Assembly: GCA_038230775.1 (NCBI GenBank)
Contig: JBBRMQ010000035.1
Span: 1 to 24,303, forward strand
Reading direction: 5' to 3'
Origin: JBBRMQ01 sp038230775
GTDB taxonomy: Bacteria; Acidobacteriota; Thermoanaerobaculia; Gp7-AA8
DNA: 24,303 nt
The notes beneath the pieces were generated by a model that did not search any database, had not been told where the DNA came from, and saw only the letters and a program-made list of their open reading frames with translations. This document shows positions 1 through 5,421 of this stretch, one piece after another. Position 1 is the stretch's first letter. Each line of letters starts with the position of its first letter. Both the position numbers and the translations under genes were made by a program.

Positions 1-137
1 CACGGACGCGAGTTCGCATCGGACGGGCGTCGTACAACGCGATCGAGGTGTTAGGCGGCCTCGCGCCCGGCGATCGGGTGATCCTGTCGGACATGTCCGC
101 GTACGATCGCTTCGATCGGGTGAACGTAAAGAACTGA
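1..137 (+). CDS. RND efflux periplasmic adaptor subunit, C-terminal fragment
   Basis: Only the last 44 codons are in the window; the 5' part lies upstream. The reading frame uses codons starting at position 3 and ends with TGA at 135-137. The visible tail contains GLAPGDRVILSDMSAYDRFD (about residues 20-39 of the fragment), which closely resembles the C-terminal membrane-proximal end of HlyD/MacA-type adaptor proteins. Such adaptors join an inner-membrane pump (RND or MacB-type ABC) to an outer-membrane channel. The partner genes are not visible downstream, so they would have to lie upstream. The family call is recognition from a short tail; which pump it serves cannot be told. Confidence 0.72.
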   Translation, partial: RTRVRIGRASYNAIEVLGGLAPGDRVILSDMSAYDRFDRVNVKN

Positions 138-164
138 TATGGAGCTCTGTGCCAGTGCGAGAAA

Positions 165-329
165 CCCCTCACCCGGCCTTCGGCCACCCTCTCCCCGCTG
201 CGCGGGGCGAGGGACTACTAATGTTGTCCTTCTCCCCGCGCGCGGGGCGAGGGACTACTGGCGATGGACTACTAATGTTGTCCTTCTCCCCGCGCGCGGG
301 GAGAAGGTGCCCGAAGGGCGGATGAGGGG
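165..329. repeat. Composite palindromic intergenic repeat, copy A
   Basis: The element is bounded by CCCCTCA (165-171) and TGAGGGG (323-329). The left half reads CCCCTCACCCGGCCTTCGGC and runs into a CTCTCCCCGC hairpin. The right half reads GGGGAGAAGGTGCCCGAAGG and ends in GCGGATGAGGGG. Several CCCCGC/GCGGGG stems lie inside. This copy also has an internal direct duplication: the 36 bases at 212-247 recur at 266-301, period 54. Copies B (17885-18022) and C (21514-21657, inverted) share the ends and the asymmetric halves. It resembles REP/BIME-type elements; no coding function is apparent. Confidence 0.85.
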
Positions 330-405
330 CGACTGCACTTGTAGACAAGTAGAACGAACTGCACTCGATCTACCCGTTCTACGGCCTTACCGGCCTTACT
401 GCTTT

Positions 406-525
406 TCACTCTTTCTGACTGGTCATCGCGCCCGTGACGCCGCCGATGATCGGCAGAACGAGGCCGGTGATGTACGACCCCGCACGGTCCTTGCGCTGAC
501 GCGTTTCTTCATTGCCATCGATGCA
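406..525 (-). pseudogene. Possible remnant of a short-chain dehydrogenase C-terminus
   Basis: On the minus strand a frame ending in TGA (406-408) reads RAGSYITGLVLPIIGGVTGA followed by a short tail. This resembles the C-terminal strand of short-chain dehydrogenases/reductases, usually like SYITGxVLxVDGG; here the usual VD before GG is II. No in-frame start codon lies close upstream on this strand. The frame continues only as the antisense of the neighbouring DUF1028 gene, so at most about 35-40 codons survive. I infer a decayed 3' end of a lost gene. A chance resemblance cannot be excluded because the match is short. Confidence 0.35.
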
Positions 526-566
526 GGTCCTCCGCAGAAGGGCGGTGCAGGCAGTGAACCGGCGGC

Positions 567-572
567 TATAAT
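567..572 (+). promoter_or_regulatory. Consensus -10 box of an apparently leaderless promoter
   Basis: A perfect TATAAT lies 11 bases before the ATG at 584 of the DUF1028 gene. Transcription would start about 4-7 bases before or at the ATG, leaving no room for a Shine-Dalgarno site, and none is seen. No convincing -35 box is visible. Confidence 0.5.
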
Positions 573-583
573 CCGCGCTCCGC

Positions 584-1615
584 ATGATTGCTCTTACTGG
601 ATTGCTTCTCGCGCTGCAGCTGCGCCCGGTGCACACATTTTCGATCGTCGCGCGTGACGCAACCACCGGGCAGATCGGTGTCGCGGTGCAGTCGCACTGG
701 TTCGCCGTCGGACAGATCGTTCCGTGGGCAGAGGCTGGTGTCGGCGCGGTTGCGACGCAGAGCTTCGTCGATCCGTCGTACGGAAAACTCGGACTCGATC
801 TCCTGCGCGCTGGCAAGACCGGGCCCGAAGCGCTGCGCGCACTCCTGGGCGGCGATGCTTCTTGCGAAGTTCGGCAGGTCGCGATGATCGACGCGAACGG
901 AAACGTCGCGACGTTCACCGGCACGCACGACATCATCGCGGCCGGCGGCATCGCCGGCAACGCGACCTCGACGGCGAAGGTGGACTGCGGCTCCGCAGGC
1001 GGAGCGTTGAGCATCGGCCGCGATTTCGCCGTGCAGGCCAACTTGATGTCGAACGAGAGGATCTGGCCCGCGATGGCGAAGGCGTTCGCAGAGTCGCACG
1101 GCGATCTCGCCGATCGTTTGCTCGCGGCGCTCGACGGCGCGCAGGCTGCGGGCGGCGACATTCGCGGCAAGCAATCCGCGGCGCTCATCGTCGTCAGCGC
1201 GAAGTCGACGGGAAAGCCGTGGCAGGACCGGATCTTCGATCTGCGCGTCGACGACAATCCGCAGCCGCTCGTCGAGCTGCGCCGCCTCGTCGCTCTGCAG
1301 CGCGCATACAACCACATGAATGCCGGCGATCTCGCCGTCGAACAGAAGGACAACGCGGCGGCGTTGCGCGAGTACTCGTCAGCGGAACAGATCGCCGCGA
1401 GCACACCCGGCGTCCCGCAGAGCCGCTTCGCGGAGATGATCTTCTGGCACGCGGTCGCCCTGGTGAACATGAATCGCGTCGACGAGTCGCTGCCGTTGTT
1501 CGCTCGTGCTTTTCAGATGGAGCCCGGCTGGCGGGAACTGACGCCGCGGCTGCCGCACTCGGGCCTGCTGCCCGACAATCAACCACTGATCGACAAGATC
1601 GTCGCAGTGAAATGA
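584..1615 (+). CDS. DUF1028 family protein with C-terminal helical repeat region
   Basis: 343 residues. A short hydrophobic N-terminus (about residues 1-17) may be a signal peptide or just the first strand. The conserved DUF1028 block follows: HTFSIVARD, VAVQSHWFAVG, VPWAEAGVGAVATQS and VDPSYG in about the first 65 residues. Later come a GG-rich turn (GGIAGNAT), VQANLMSN and the AAGGDIRGKQSAAL segment. The fold is Ntn-hydrolase-like in known family members, but its substrate is unsettled. Residues from about 220 on look like two TPR-type helical pairs (ALQRAYNHMNAGDLA, MIFWHAVALVNMNRVDESLPLFARAF). There is no Shine-Dalgarno site; a TATAAT lies just upstream. The stop overlaps the Shine-Dalgarno region of the next gene, suggesting co-transcription. 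Confidence 0.85.
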   Translation: MIALTGLLLALQLRPVHTFSIVARDATTGQIGVAVQSHWFAVGQIVPWAEAGVGAVATQSFVDPSYGKLGLDLLRAGKTGPEALRALLGGDASCEVRQVAMIDANGNVATFTGTHDIIAAGGIAGNATSTAKVDCGSAGGALSIGRDFAVQANLMSNERIWPAMAKAFAESHGDLADRLLAALDGAQAAGGDIRGKQSAALIVVSAKSTGKPWQDRIFDLRVDDNPQPLVELRRLVALQRAYNHMNAGDLAVEQKDNAAALREYSSAEQIAASTPGVPQSRFAEMIFWHAVALVNMNRVDESLPLFARAFQMEPGWRELTPRLPHSGLLPDNQPLIDKIVAVK

Positions 1616-1624
1616 GGAGACCCA

Positions 1625-2200
1625 TTGTCCGCACGTGATCCACGCGTCGATGCTTACATCGCGAAATCCGCTCTGTTCGCCAGGCCGATCCTGGAGCGCA
1701 TCCGCGAGGCGGTTCATTTCGCCGTACCCGAGGTCGAAGAAACGATGAAGTGGAGCATGCCCTTCTTCGACTACAAGGGGCCGCTCTGCAACATGGCGGC
1801 GTTCAAGCAGCACTGCTCGTTCGGGTTCTGGAAGGCCGCGCTGATTCCCGACGCCGGGCAGCGCGAACGGATCACCTCGGTGGAAGAACTGCCGTCGAAG
1901 AAAGAGCTCGTCCGCATCATGAAAGAGGCGGCGAGACTCAACGATGCCGGCGTGAAGGTGCCGCGTAAGGCCGTGCAGTCCGCAAAAGTGGTGGCGACGC
2001 CGGACGATCTCGCGTCCGCGCTGGCGAAGAACAAGAAAGCAAGGGCCGCCTTCGAGGGTTTTCCTCCGAGTCATCGGCGCGAATACATCGAGTGGATCAT
2101 CGGCGCCAAGGCCGAGGAGACGCGGCAACGCCGCCTGCAGCAGACCATCGAGTGGCTGGTTGAGGGCAAGTCGCGAAACTGGAAGTACGAGAAGAAGTAG
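1625..2200 (+). CDS. YdeI/OmdA-like protein with DUF1801 domain
   Basis: 191 residues starting with TTG; the choice is supported by GGAGA at 1616-1620, four bases upstream. The first two thirds match the DUF1801 type: IREAVHFAVPEVEETMKWSM, then FFDYKGPLCNMAAFKQHCSF and FWKAAL. The C-terminal part (about residues 125-190) matches the YdeI/OmpD-associated domain: LAKNKKARAAFEGFPPSHRR, EYIEWIIGAKAEETRQRR, then a basic NWKYEKK end. Members of this group are linked to stress and bacteriocin tolerance in enterics, but the biochemical role is not established. It lies 9 bases after the DUF1028 gene and directly abuts the acetyltransferase gene. Confidence 0.85.
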   Translation: MSARDPRVDAYIAKSALFARPILERIREAVHFAVPEVEETMKWSMPFFDYKGPLCNMAAFKQHCSFGFWKAALIPDAGQRERITSVEELPSKKELVRIMKEAARLNDAGVKVPRKAVQSAKVVATPDDLASALAKNKKARAAFEGFPPSHRREYIEWIIGAKAEETRQRRLQQTIEWLVEGKSRNWKYEKK

Positions 2201-2692
2201 ATGACGTTCAGTCCCCGGCGCGCGCTGCCGGACGACGCCGCCGCGGTGGCGGAACTGGCCGAGCGAACGTTCGTCGATACGTTCGCCTCGCAGAACCGGC
2301 CCCAGGATGTGGCGGCGTATCTGGCGCAGACGTACGGCGCGGAGATCCAGCGGCGCGAGATTGAAGATCCGAACACGATGACGCTGATCGTCGACCATGC
2401 CGGCACACTGATCGCGTATGCGCAGCTCAAGCTCTCGCCGGCCGCGGTCGAGATCGGACGCTTCTACGTCGATCGCTCGCATCACGGACGCGGCGTGGCG
2501 CAGGCGTTGATGGATGCGTCGATCGCGTCCGCCTCGTCGACGGGCGCGCAACGGATCTGGCTGGGCGTATGGGAGAAGAATGCGCGCGCGATCGCGTTCT
2601 ACGCCAAGTGCGGGTTCCGCGACATCGGCTGGCATCCGTTTCTGTTAGGCAGCGATCTGCAAACGGATCGCGAGATGGAGTTGATGCTTTGA
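2201..2692 (+). CDS. GNAT family N-acetyltransferase
   Basis: 163 residues. The acetyl-CoA binding motif A is visible as IGRFYVDRSHHGRGVAQAL at about residues 86-104 (the R/Q-x-x-G-x-G/A loop is HHGRGVAQ). Motif B follows: IWLGVWEKNARAIAFYAKCG at about 116-135, then a FRDIGWHPF strand. The substrate cannot be told from sequence. The ATG directly follows the TAG of the preceding gene (2198-2200) with no gap, so translation is probably coupled. The stop codon TGA lies at the very edge of a palindromic repeat. Length is normal for a single-domain GNAT. Confidence 0.9.
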   Translation: MTFSPRRALPDDAAAVAELAERTFVDTFASQNRPQDVAAYLAQTYGAEIQRREIEDPNTMTLIVDHAGTLIAYAQLKLSPAAVEIGRFYVDRSHHGRGVAQALMDASIASASSTGAQRIWLGVWEKNARAIAFYAKCGFRDIGWHPFLLGSDLQTDREMELML

Positions 2693-2745
2693 GCGAAGTG
2701 TGGGGCCAGCCCTCCGGCTGGCCAGCCAGAGGGCTGGGTCCACAC
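2690..2745. repeat. Palindromic repeat, second family, copy 1
   Basis: GTGTGG (2698-2703) pairs with CCACAC (2740-2745), enclosing nested GGCCAGCC/GGCTGGCC palindromes. Thirty bases (2698-2727) recur identically at 10057-10086. In both places the element starts exactly at the TGA of the upstream gene (TTGAGCG). It could act as an mRNA 3'-end stabiliser or attenuator; there is no T-run, so it is not a classic intrinsic terminator. Confidence 0.75.
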
Positions 2746-2830
2746 GAGCGGACGGACACGTGTTGGCCTGAACAACGGGCGCGGCGAACACGGCAATAAT
2801 GGCGAGGATGACGACCGCTTGTTTTGGCAC
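2746..2830 (-). pseudogene. Possible truncated secreted-protein gene (signal peptide only)
   Basis: On the minus strand a GTG at 2830 opens a frame reading MPKQAVVILAIIAVFAAP then VVQANTC. This is a textbook secretion signal: one lysine, a hydrophobic core and an AxA-like end. About 28 residues in, the frame enters the palindromic repeat and continues only as repeat translation to 2645. A -10-like TATACA for this strand (2876-2871) lies about 40 bases upstream. I infer a gene whose body was lost where the repeat now sits, or a chance open frame. No strong Shine-Dalgarno site is seen. Confidence 0.25.
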
Positions 2831-2870
2831 GTGAGTCCGTCGATGCTACCAGCGTGGCCGCGGAATTGCG

Positions 2871-2878
2871 TGTATAGT
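2871..2878 (+). promoter_or_regulatory. Putative promoter -10 of the RRM gene
   Basis: TGTATAGT contains TATAGT (2873-2878), giving a start near 2885 and a leader of about 110 bases before the ATG at 2994. The same octamer TGTATAGT occurs in the TetR/MBL intergenic region (4653-4660). On the opposite strand it reads TATACA, so it could fire both ways. The -35 region is not convincing. Confidence 0.4.
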
Positions 2879-2947
2879 GTTCGTGTCGGGGAACCTTCCA
2901 CGACCGCCGGATCAAGCGAACTAAGTCTCTCGAATCCCGGACCAACC

Positions 2948-2988
2948 TTTCTTAGCCTAACAACATCAGTCCCACGCGGGCTAAGGAG
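2948..2988 (+). promoter_or_regulatory. SD-sequestering leader hairpin of the RRM gene
   Basis: CTTAGCC (2951-2957) is the exact reverse complement of GGCTAAG (2979-2985). The stem extends outward by U2950-G2986, U2949-A2987 and U2948-G2988 (two wobbles). The paired right arm covers the whole AAGGAG Shine-Dalgarno site (2983-2988) in front of the ATG at 2994. The loop is about 21 bases. Pairing would block ribosome entry until melted or remodelled, as in RNA thermometers or autoregulated RNA-binding protein leaders. The structure is read by eye, not computed. Confidence 0.5.
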
Positions 2989-2993
2989 TCTTC

Positions 2994-3263
2994 ATGAAGT
3001 TGCACTTTGGAAATCTGGCGAAGTCGGTGACGGAGCCTGAACTGAAGGCGCTCGTCGCACCGTTCGGCGAGGCATCGTCAGTCGAGGTCATCAAGGATCA
3101 TCAGGGCACGTCGAAGGGTTTTGCGTTCGTCGAGTTCGCGAATGATGACCACGCCAAGGCAGCCATGACCGCGCTCGACGGAAAAGATGTCAGCGGTTCG
3201 GTGATCAAGGTCGGCGAAGCACGTCCCCGCAAGACTGGCGGCGCGTCGAGAGCGGCGTTCTAG
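2994..3263 (+). CDS. RRM-domain RNA-binding protein
   Basis: 89 residues consisting almost entirely of one RNA recognition motif. RNP2 is LHFGNL (residues 3-8) and RNP1 is KGFAFVEF (about 41-48), with both aromatic positions kept. The C-terminus is a short basic tail (RPRKTGGASRAAF). Stand-alone RRM proteins of this size are known in cyanobacteria, Acidobacteria, Bacteroidetes and others, often cold- or stress-induced RNA chaperones acting in the cytoplasm. Shine-Dalgarno AAGGAG at 2983-2988 is five bases before the ATG but lies in a predicted hairpin. The gene is followed after eight bases by a small unknown gene and, further on, by a cold-shock protein gene, which supports an RNA-chaperone role. 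Confidence 0.92.
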   Translation: MKLHFGNLAKSVTEPELKALVAPFGEASSVEVIKDHQGTSKGFAFVEFANDDHAKAAMTALDGKDVSGSVIKVGEARPRKTGGASRAAF

Positions 3264-3271
3264 GAGCAGAT

Positions 3272-3487
3272 ATGAAAACGATGAAGGCACCGAAGGCAAA
3301 GAAAGTCACCGTCTCAGAGCTGAACATCCGTAAGGCAGCCGACCGCCTCCTGGGCGCCAAGCTCGTCTGTACCGAGATCTCCTACGTGCAGCGCGAGCTC
3401 GGCAACTCGGCCACGCAGGATGAGGTCGACGCCAAAGTCGTCGCCGTCCGCTCGATGCCGTGGGCCAGCATCGTCGAAGCCGAGTAG
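3272..3487 (+). CDS. Small protein of unknown function linked to RRM gene
   Basis: 71 residues, not recognised as a named family. The N-terminus is strongly basic (MKTMKAPKAKKVTV) and is followed by a mostly helical, mixed-charge body (ELNIRKAADRLLGAKLVCTE, then ISYVQRELGNSATQDEVDAK). The start at 3272 is chosen because AGGAG (3262-3266) lies five bases upstream and overlaps the stop codon of the RRM gene, pointing to one transcript with coupled translation. Another ATG nine bases later (3281) is less well placed. The basic start and the neighbour suggest nucleic-acid binding or a role with the RRM protein, but that is inference only. Confidence 0.7.
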   Translation: MKTMKAPKAKKVTVSELNIRKAADRLLGAKLVCTEISYVQRELGNSATQDEVDAKVVAVRSMPWASIVEAE

Positions 3488-3555
3488 TCTAGGATTGATC
3501 CTGGAATTCAAATACGCCATGGCGGGTTGCATGGACATCAGTGATTTGCCGCATC

Positions 3556-3593
3556 GAGAGAAATCTCCTGTCAGGCAGCACGGAAAGGAGATT
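3556..3593 (+). promoter_or_regulatory. SD-sequestering, possibly two-state leader of the cold-shock gene
   Basis: AATCTCCT (3562-3569) is the exact reverse complement of AGGAGATT (3586-3593), which contains the Shine-Dalgarno site AAGGAG (3585-3590) of the gene starting at 3599. The loop is 16 bases. The same TCTC (3564-3567) can instead pair with GAGA (3556-3559) across a GAAA tetraloop of the GNRA type. The two folds exclude each other, one hiding and one freeing the ribosome site. Read by eye; energies were not computed. Confidence 0.5.
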
Positions 3594-3598
3594 CACCG

Positions 3599-3802
3599 AT
3601 GAGAACAACTGGAAACGTCAAGTGGTTCAACGACGCGAAGGGTTTCGGCTTCATCACGAGCGAGAAGGGTGAGGACGTGTTCGTCCACTTCTCGGCGATT
3701 CAGGGTGGCGGATTCCGCTCCCTCGCCGAAGGCGCCGCTGTCGAGTTCGATGTGGTGCAGGGCCCCAAGGGTCTGCAGGCCGCAAACGTCACCGCCGTCT
3801 AA
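3599..3802 (+). CDS. csp: Cold-shock protein (CspA family)
   Basis: 67 residues, a complete single cold-shock domain. RNP1 is KGFGFI (residues 14-19) and RNP2 is VFVHF (about 27-31), with the TGNVKWFND opening typical of the family. These proteins bind single-stranded RNA/DNA and melt RNA secondary structure in the cytoplasm. Shine-Dalgarno AAGGAG at 3585-3590 is eight bases before the ATG, inside a leader hairpin. A strong intrinsic terminator follows 25 bases after the stop. The gene lies 111 bases after the RRM-linked small gene, enough for its own promoter, although none stands out. The number of the csp paralogue cannot be assigned. Confidence 0.95.
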   Translation: MRTTGNVKWFNDAKGFGFITSEKGEDVFVHFSAIQGGGFRSLAEGAAVEFDVVQGPKGLQAANVTAV

Positions 3803-3827
3803 TACTTTCGAGTAAGCTGTAGGTGAG

Positions 3828-3855
3828 AAAGGCAGGATCACTCCTGCCTTTTTTT
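3828..3855 (+). terminator. Rho-independent terminator after csp
   Basis: AAAGGCAGGA (3828-3837) pairs with TCCTGCCTTT (3842-3851), a perfect ten-base-pair stem with a TCAC loop. It runs into a T-tract ending at 3855. It sits 25 bases after the cold-shock stop and 20 bases before the next GTG start. Confidence 0.92.
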
Positions 3856-3874
3856 GTGATTCGGAGGTTTTCGA

Positions 3875-4042
3875 GTGAGCAAACCGCAGATATCGGTCGT
3901 GAAGCGCCAGCGGGAGCAAGCCAAACGCGAGCGTCAGCAGATCAAGGCCCAGAAACGCGCTCAGCGGAAGGTCGAGAAGGCCGCGGGGCCGCACGACGGC
4001 AGCGGCGCTCCGATCGACTACGAGACTGAGGTCGAGGGCTAG
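3875..4042 (+). CDS. Small highly charged protein, conserved-hypothetical type
   Basis: 55 residues from a GTG start at 3875; GGAGG at 3863-3867 lies seven bases upstream and decides the start. The body is a continuous charged helix rich in K, R, Q and E (VVKRQREQAKRERQQIKAQK, then RAQRKVEKAAG). It ends in an acidic tail (IDYETEVEG). I have seen the same layout (basic helix, then short acidic end) in small uncharacterised proteins of soil bacteria, but no function is known. It follows the csp terminator and its last four bases overlap the convergent TetR gene. A role in nucleic-acid binding is only a guess from the charge. Confidence 0.65.
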   Translation: MSKPQISVVKRQREQAKRERQQIKAQKRAQRKVEKAAGPHDGSGAPIDYETEVEG

Positions 4043-4626
4043 CGGAGACCGCGAATCCACTCCAGGACCAGGGCGACCGACTTGCGGTCGCTGCCGGTCC
4101 ACTGATCGAGCGAGCGCCAGGTCGCAAACGTGGCCGCGTGACGAATCGTCGCCAGCCGCCGCTCATTCCGCCGCGGCCACAAGCCATCCATCGCGGCGGT
4201 CATTTCCATGAGACGTACCTGAGTCGTTGCGAAGACCTCGCGGACCGCGGGCACACGATCGAGGTCCGCCGTGACGTTCGCCAGCAGGCGTTCATTCCGG
4301 CGATACCACTCGTAGAGCGACATCAACATCGCTCGGAATCCCGCCGCCGGATCGCGATGCCGCTTCACCGGGATGGCCGGCGGAGGATTGATCTCTGCCC
4401 AGCGCGACGAGCATGCGCGCAACATCGCCGGCTCGTCCGGAAAGTGGCGATAGACGGTGAGCCGCTCGACACCTGCCCGTTCCGCGATTGCGCTGATCGT
4501 GGCGCGCGAAGGACCGACTTCCTCGTGCAGCGCGATCATCGCCCCGATGATCCTCTCCCGCGTCTCCGTCTCGGTCTCCGCCCGCCGCACCTTCGTGTAC
4601 GTTCTTCGACCCTTCACCATTGACAT
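4039..4626 (-). CDS. TetR family transcriptional regulator
   Basis: 195 residues. The N-terminal helix-turn-helix is clear: RERIIGAMIALHEEVGPSRA then TISAIAERAGVERLTVYRHF at about residues 23-62. The C-terminal ligand domain is typically divergent (a WYRRNERLLANVTADLDRVP region and a Trp-rich end). It is preceded by a short basic tail with many E/T residues (RRAETETETRE). The start at 4626 has GAGG four bases upstream; a second ATG at 4620 is possible. It is transcribed divergently from the MBL-fold gene across a 52-base gap holding a palindrome, so it probably represses that gene and itself. The effector is unknown. Confidence 0.9.
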   Translation of the reverse strand: MSMVKGRRTYTKVRRAETETETRERIIGAMIALHEEVGPSRATISAIAERAGVERLTVYRHFPDEPAMLRACSSRWAEINPPPAIPVKRHRDPAAGFRAMLMSLYEWYRRNERLLANVTADLDRVPAVREVFATTQVRLMEMTAAMDGLWPRRNERRLATIRHAATFATWRSLDQWTGSDRKSVALVLEWIRGLR

Positions 4627-4642
4627 CGTACCTCGAAATCAT

Positions 4643-4658
4643 TAAACAGTACTGTATA
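4643..4658. promoter_or_regulatory. Putative TetR operator overlapping divergent -10 boxes
   Basis: ACAGTACTGT (4646-4655) is a perfect palindrome. It extends to TAAACAGTACTGTATA (4643-4658) with one mismatched pair. The plus-strand -10 candidate TATAGT (4655-4660) and the minus-strand candidate TATACA (4658-4653) both overlap it, so a bound dimer would block both promoters. It lies between the TetR and MBL-fold starts. Confidence 0.6.
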
Positions 4659-4678
4659 GTTAAATTGAGGTGGTCGAA

Positions 4679-5386
4679 ATGGAAAGCAATCTCGATGAAG
4701 TGGCCAGAGGCATCTACCGGATCAACACCGCGGTCGACCTCCCGGGGAACAACGCGTTCTCGTTCAATCAATACCTGATCGTCGACGACGAGCCGCTCTT
4801 GTTTCACACCGGGCCGCGCCGGCTGTTTCCACTGGTGCGTGAGGCGGTGGAGCGCGTGATTCCGGCCAGCACGCTGCGCTGGATCTCGTTCTCCCACGTC
4901 GAGGCTGACGAATGCGGCTCGCTCAACGAGTGGCTGGCCGCGGCGCCCGAAGCGCAGCCCTTGTGCGGCTCGGTGGCGGCGCTGGTGTCAGTCAGCGATC
5001 TCGCGGACCGGCCGCCGCGCGCGCTCGCCGACGGCGAGACGATGTCGATCGGCAGCCGCAATATCCGCTGGTTCGACGCGCCGCACGTGCCGCATGGGTG
5101 GGAGTGCGGCTACCTCGCCGACGAGTCCACACGAACTCTCTTCTGCGGCGACCTGTTTACGCAGCCCGGTCGCGGCGAGCACGCGCTCACCGAGTCCGAC
5201 ATCCTCGGGCCCAGCGAAGCATTCCGTCACGCGATGGACTACTACTCCGACTCGAAGCGCGCAAGGCCGGTGATCGAGAAGCTCGCCGCCTTCCTGCCGC
5301 AGACGCTGGCTTGCATGCACGGCAGCGCATGGCGCGGTGACGGAGGAGAGCTGCTGATAAATCTCGCCGATGCATTCGGCGCGTAG
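4679..5386 (+). CDS. ODP/flavodiiron-type metallo-beta-lactamase-fold protein
   Basis: 235 residues from the ATG at 4679; GAGGTGG (4667-4673) lies five bases upstream, which argues against the GTG at 4670. Candidate di-iron ligands are in order: H73, E75 and D77 in SHVEADECG, H136 or H139 in PHVPHG, D158 in FCGDLF, and H214 in MHGSAW. This HxExD form is that of flavodiiron and oxygen-binding di-iron (ODP) proteins, not of zinc lactamases (HxHxDH). There is no flavodoxin or rubredoxin domain, so any reductase or sensor role would need a partner. Known ODP relatives bind O2; here that is inferred. It is controlled by the divergent TetR gene in all likelihood. Confidence 0.82.
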   Translation: MESNLDEVARGIYRINTAVDLPGNNAFSFNQYLIVDDEPLLFHTGPRRLFPLVREAVERVIPASTLRWISFSHVEADECGSLNEWLAAAPEAQPLCGSVAALVSVSDLADRPPRALADGETMSIGSRNIRWFDAPHVPHGWECGYLADESTRTLFCGDLFTQPGRGEHALTESDILGPSEAFRHAMDYYSDSKRARPVIEKLAAFLPQTLACMHGSAWRGDGGELLINLADAFGA

Positions 5387-5421
5387 TGTGATTCCATCCG
5401 CCGCCCCAGTTCCATCCCAAA

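Noticed and set aside
165..329. CRISPR-like array in repeat copy A
   Set aside because: Only two copies of the internal unit, repeats are GC palindromes of a dispersed family, spacers are not uniform, and no cas genes are near.
139..657. Plus-strand open frame of 172 aa over repeat copy A
   Set aside because: It translates palindromic repeats and runs into the DUF1028 start in another frame; no SD or family features.
406..1470. Long minus-strand open frame (354 aa) opposite the DUF1028 gene
   Set aside because: It is the antisense shadow of a clearly conserved gene; only its last ~38 codons outside DUF1028 look protein-like and these are reported as a remnant.
3490..3520. Promoter for csp from TTGATC (3495-3500) and an AT-richer stretch near 3510
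   Set aside because: Spacing between the possible boxes is wrong (about 12 bases) and no good -10 is seen.
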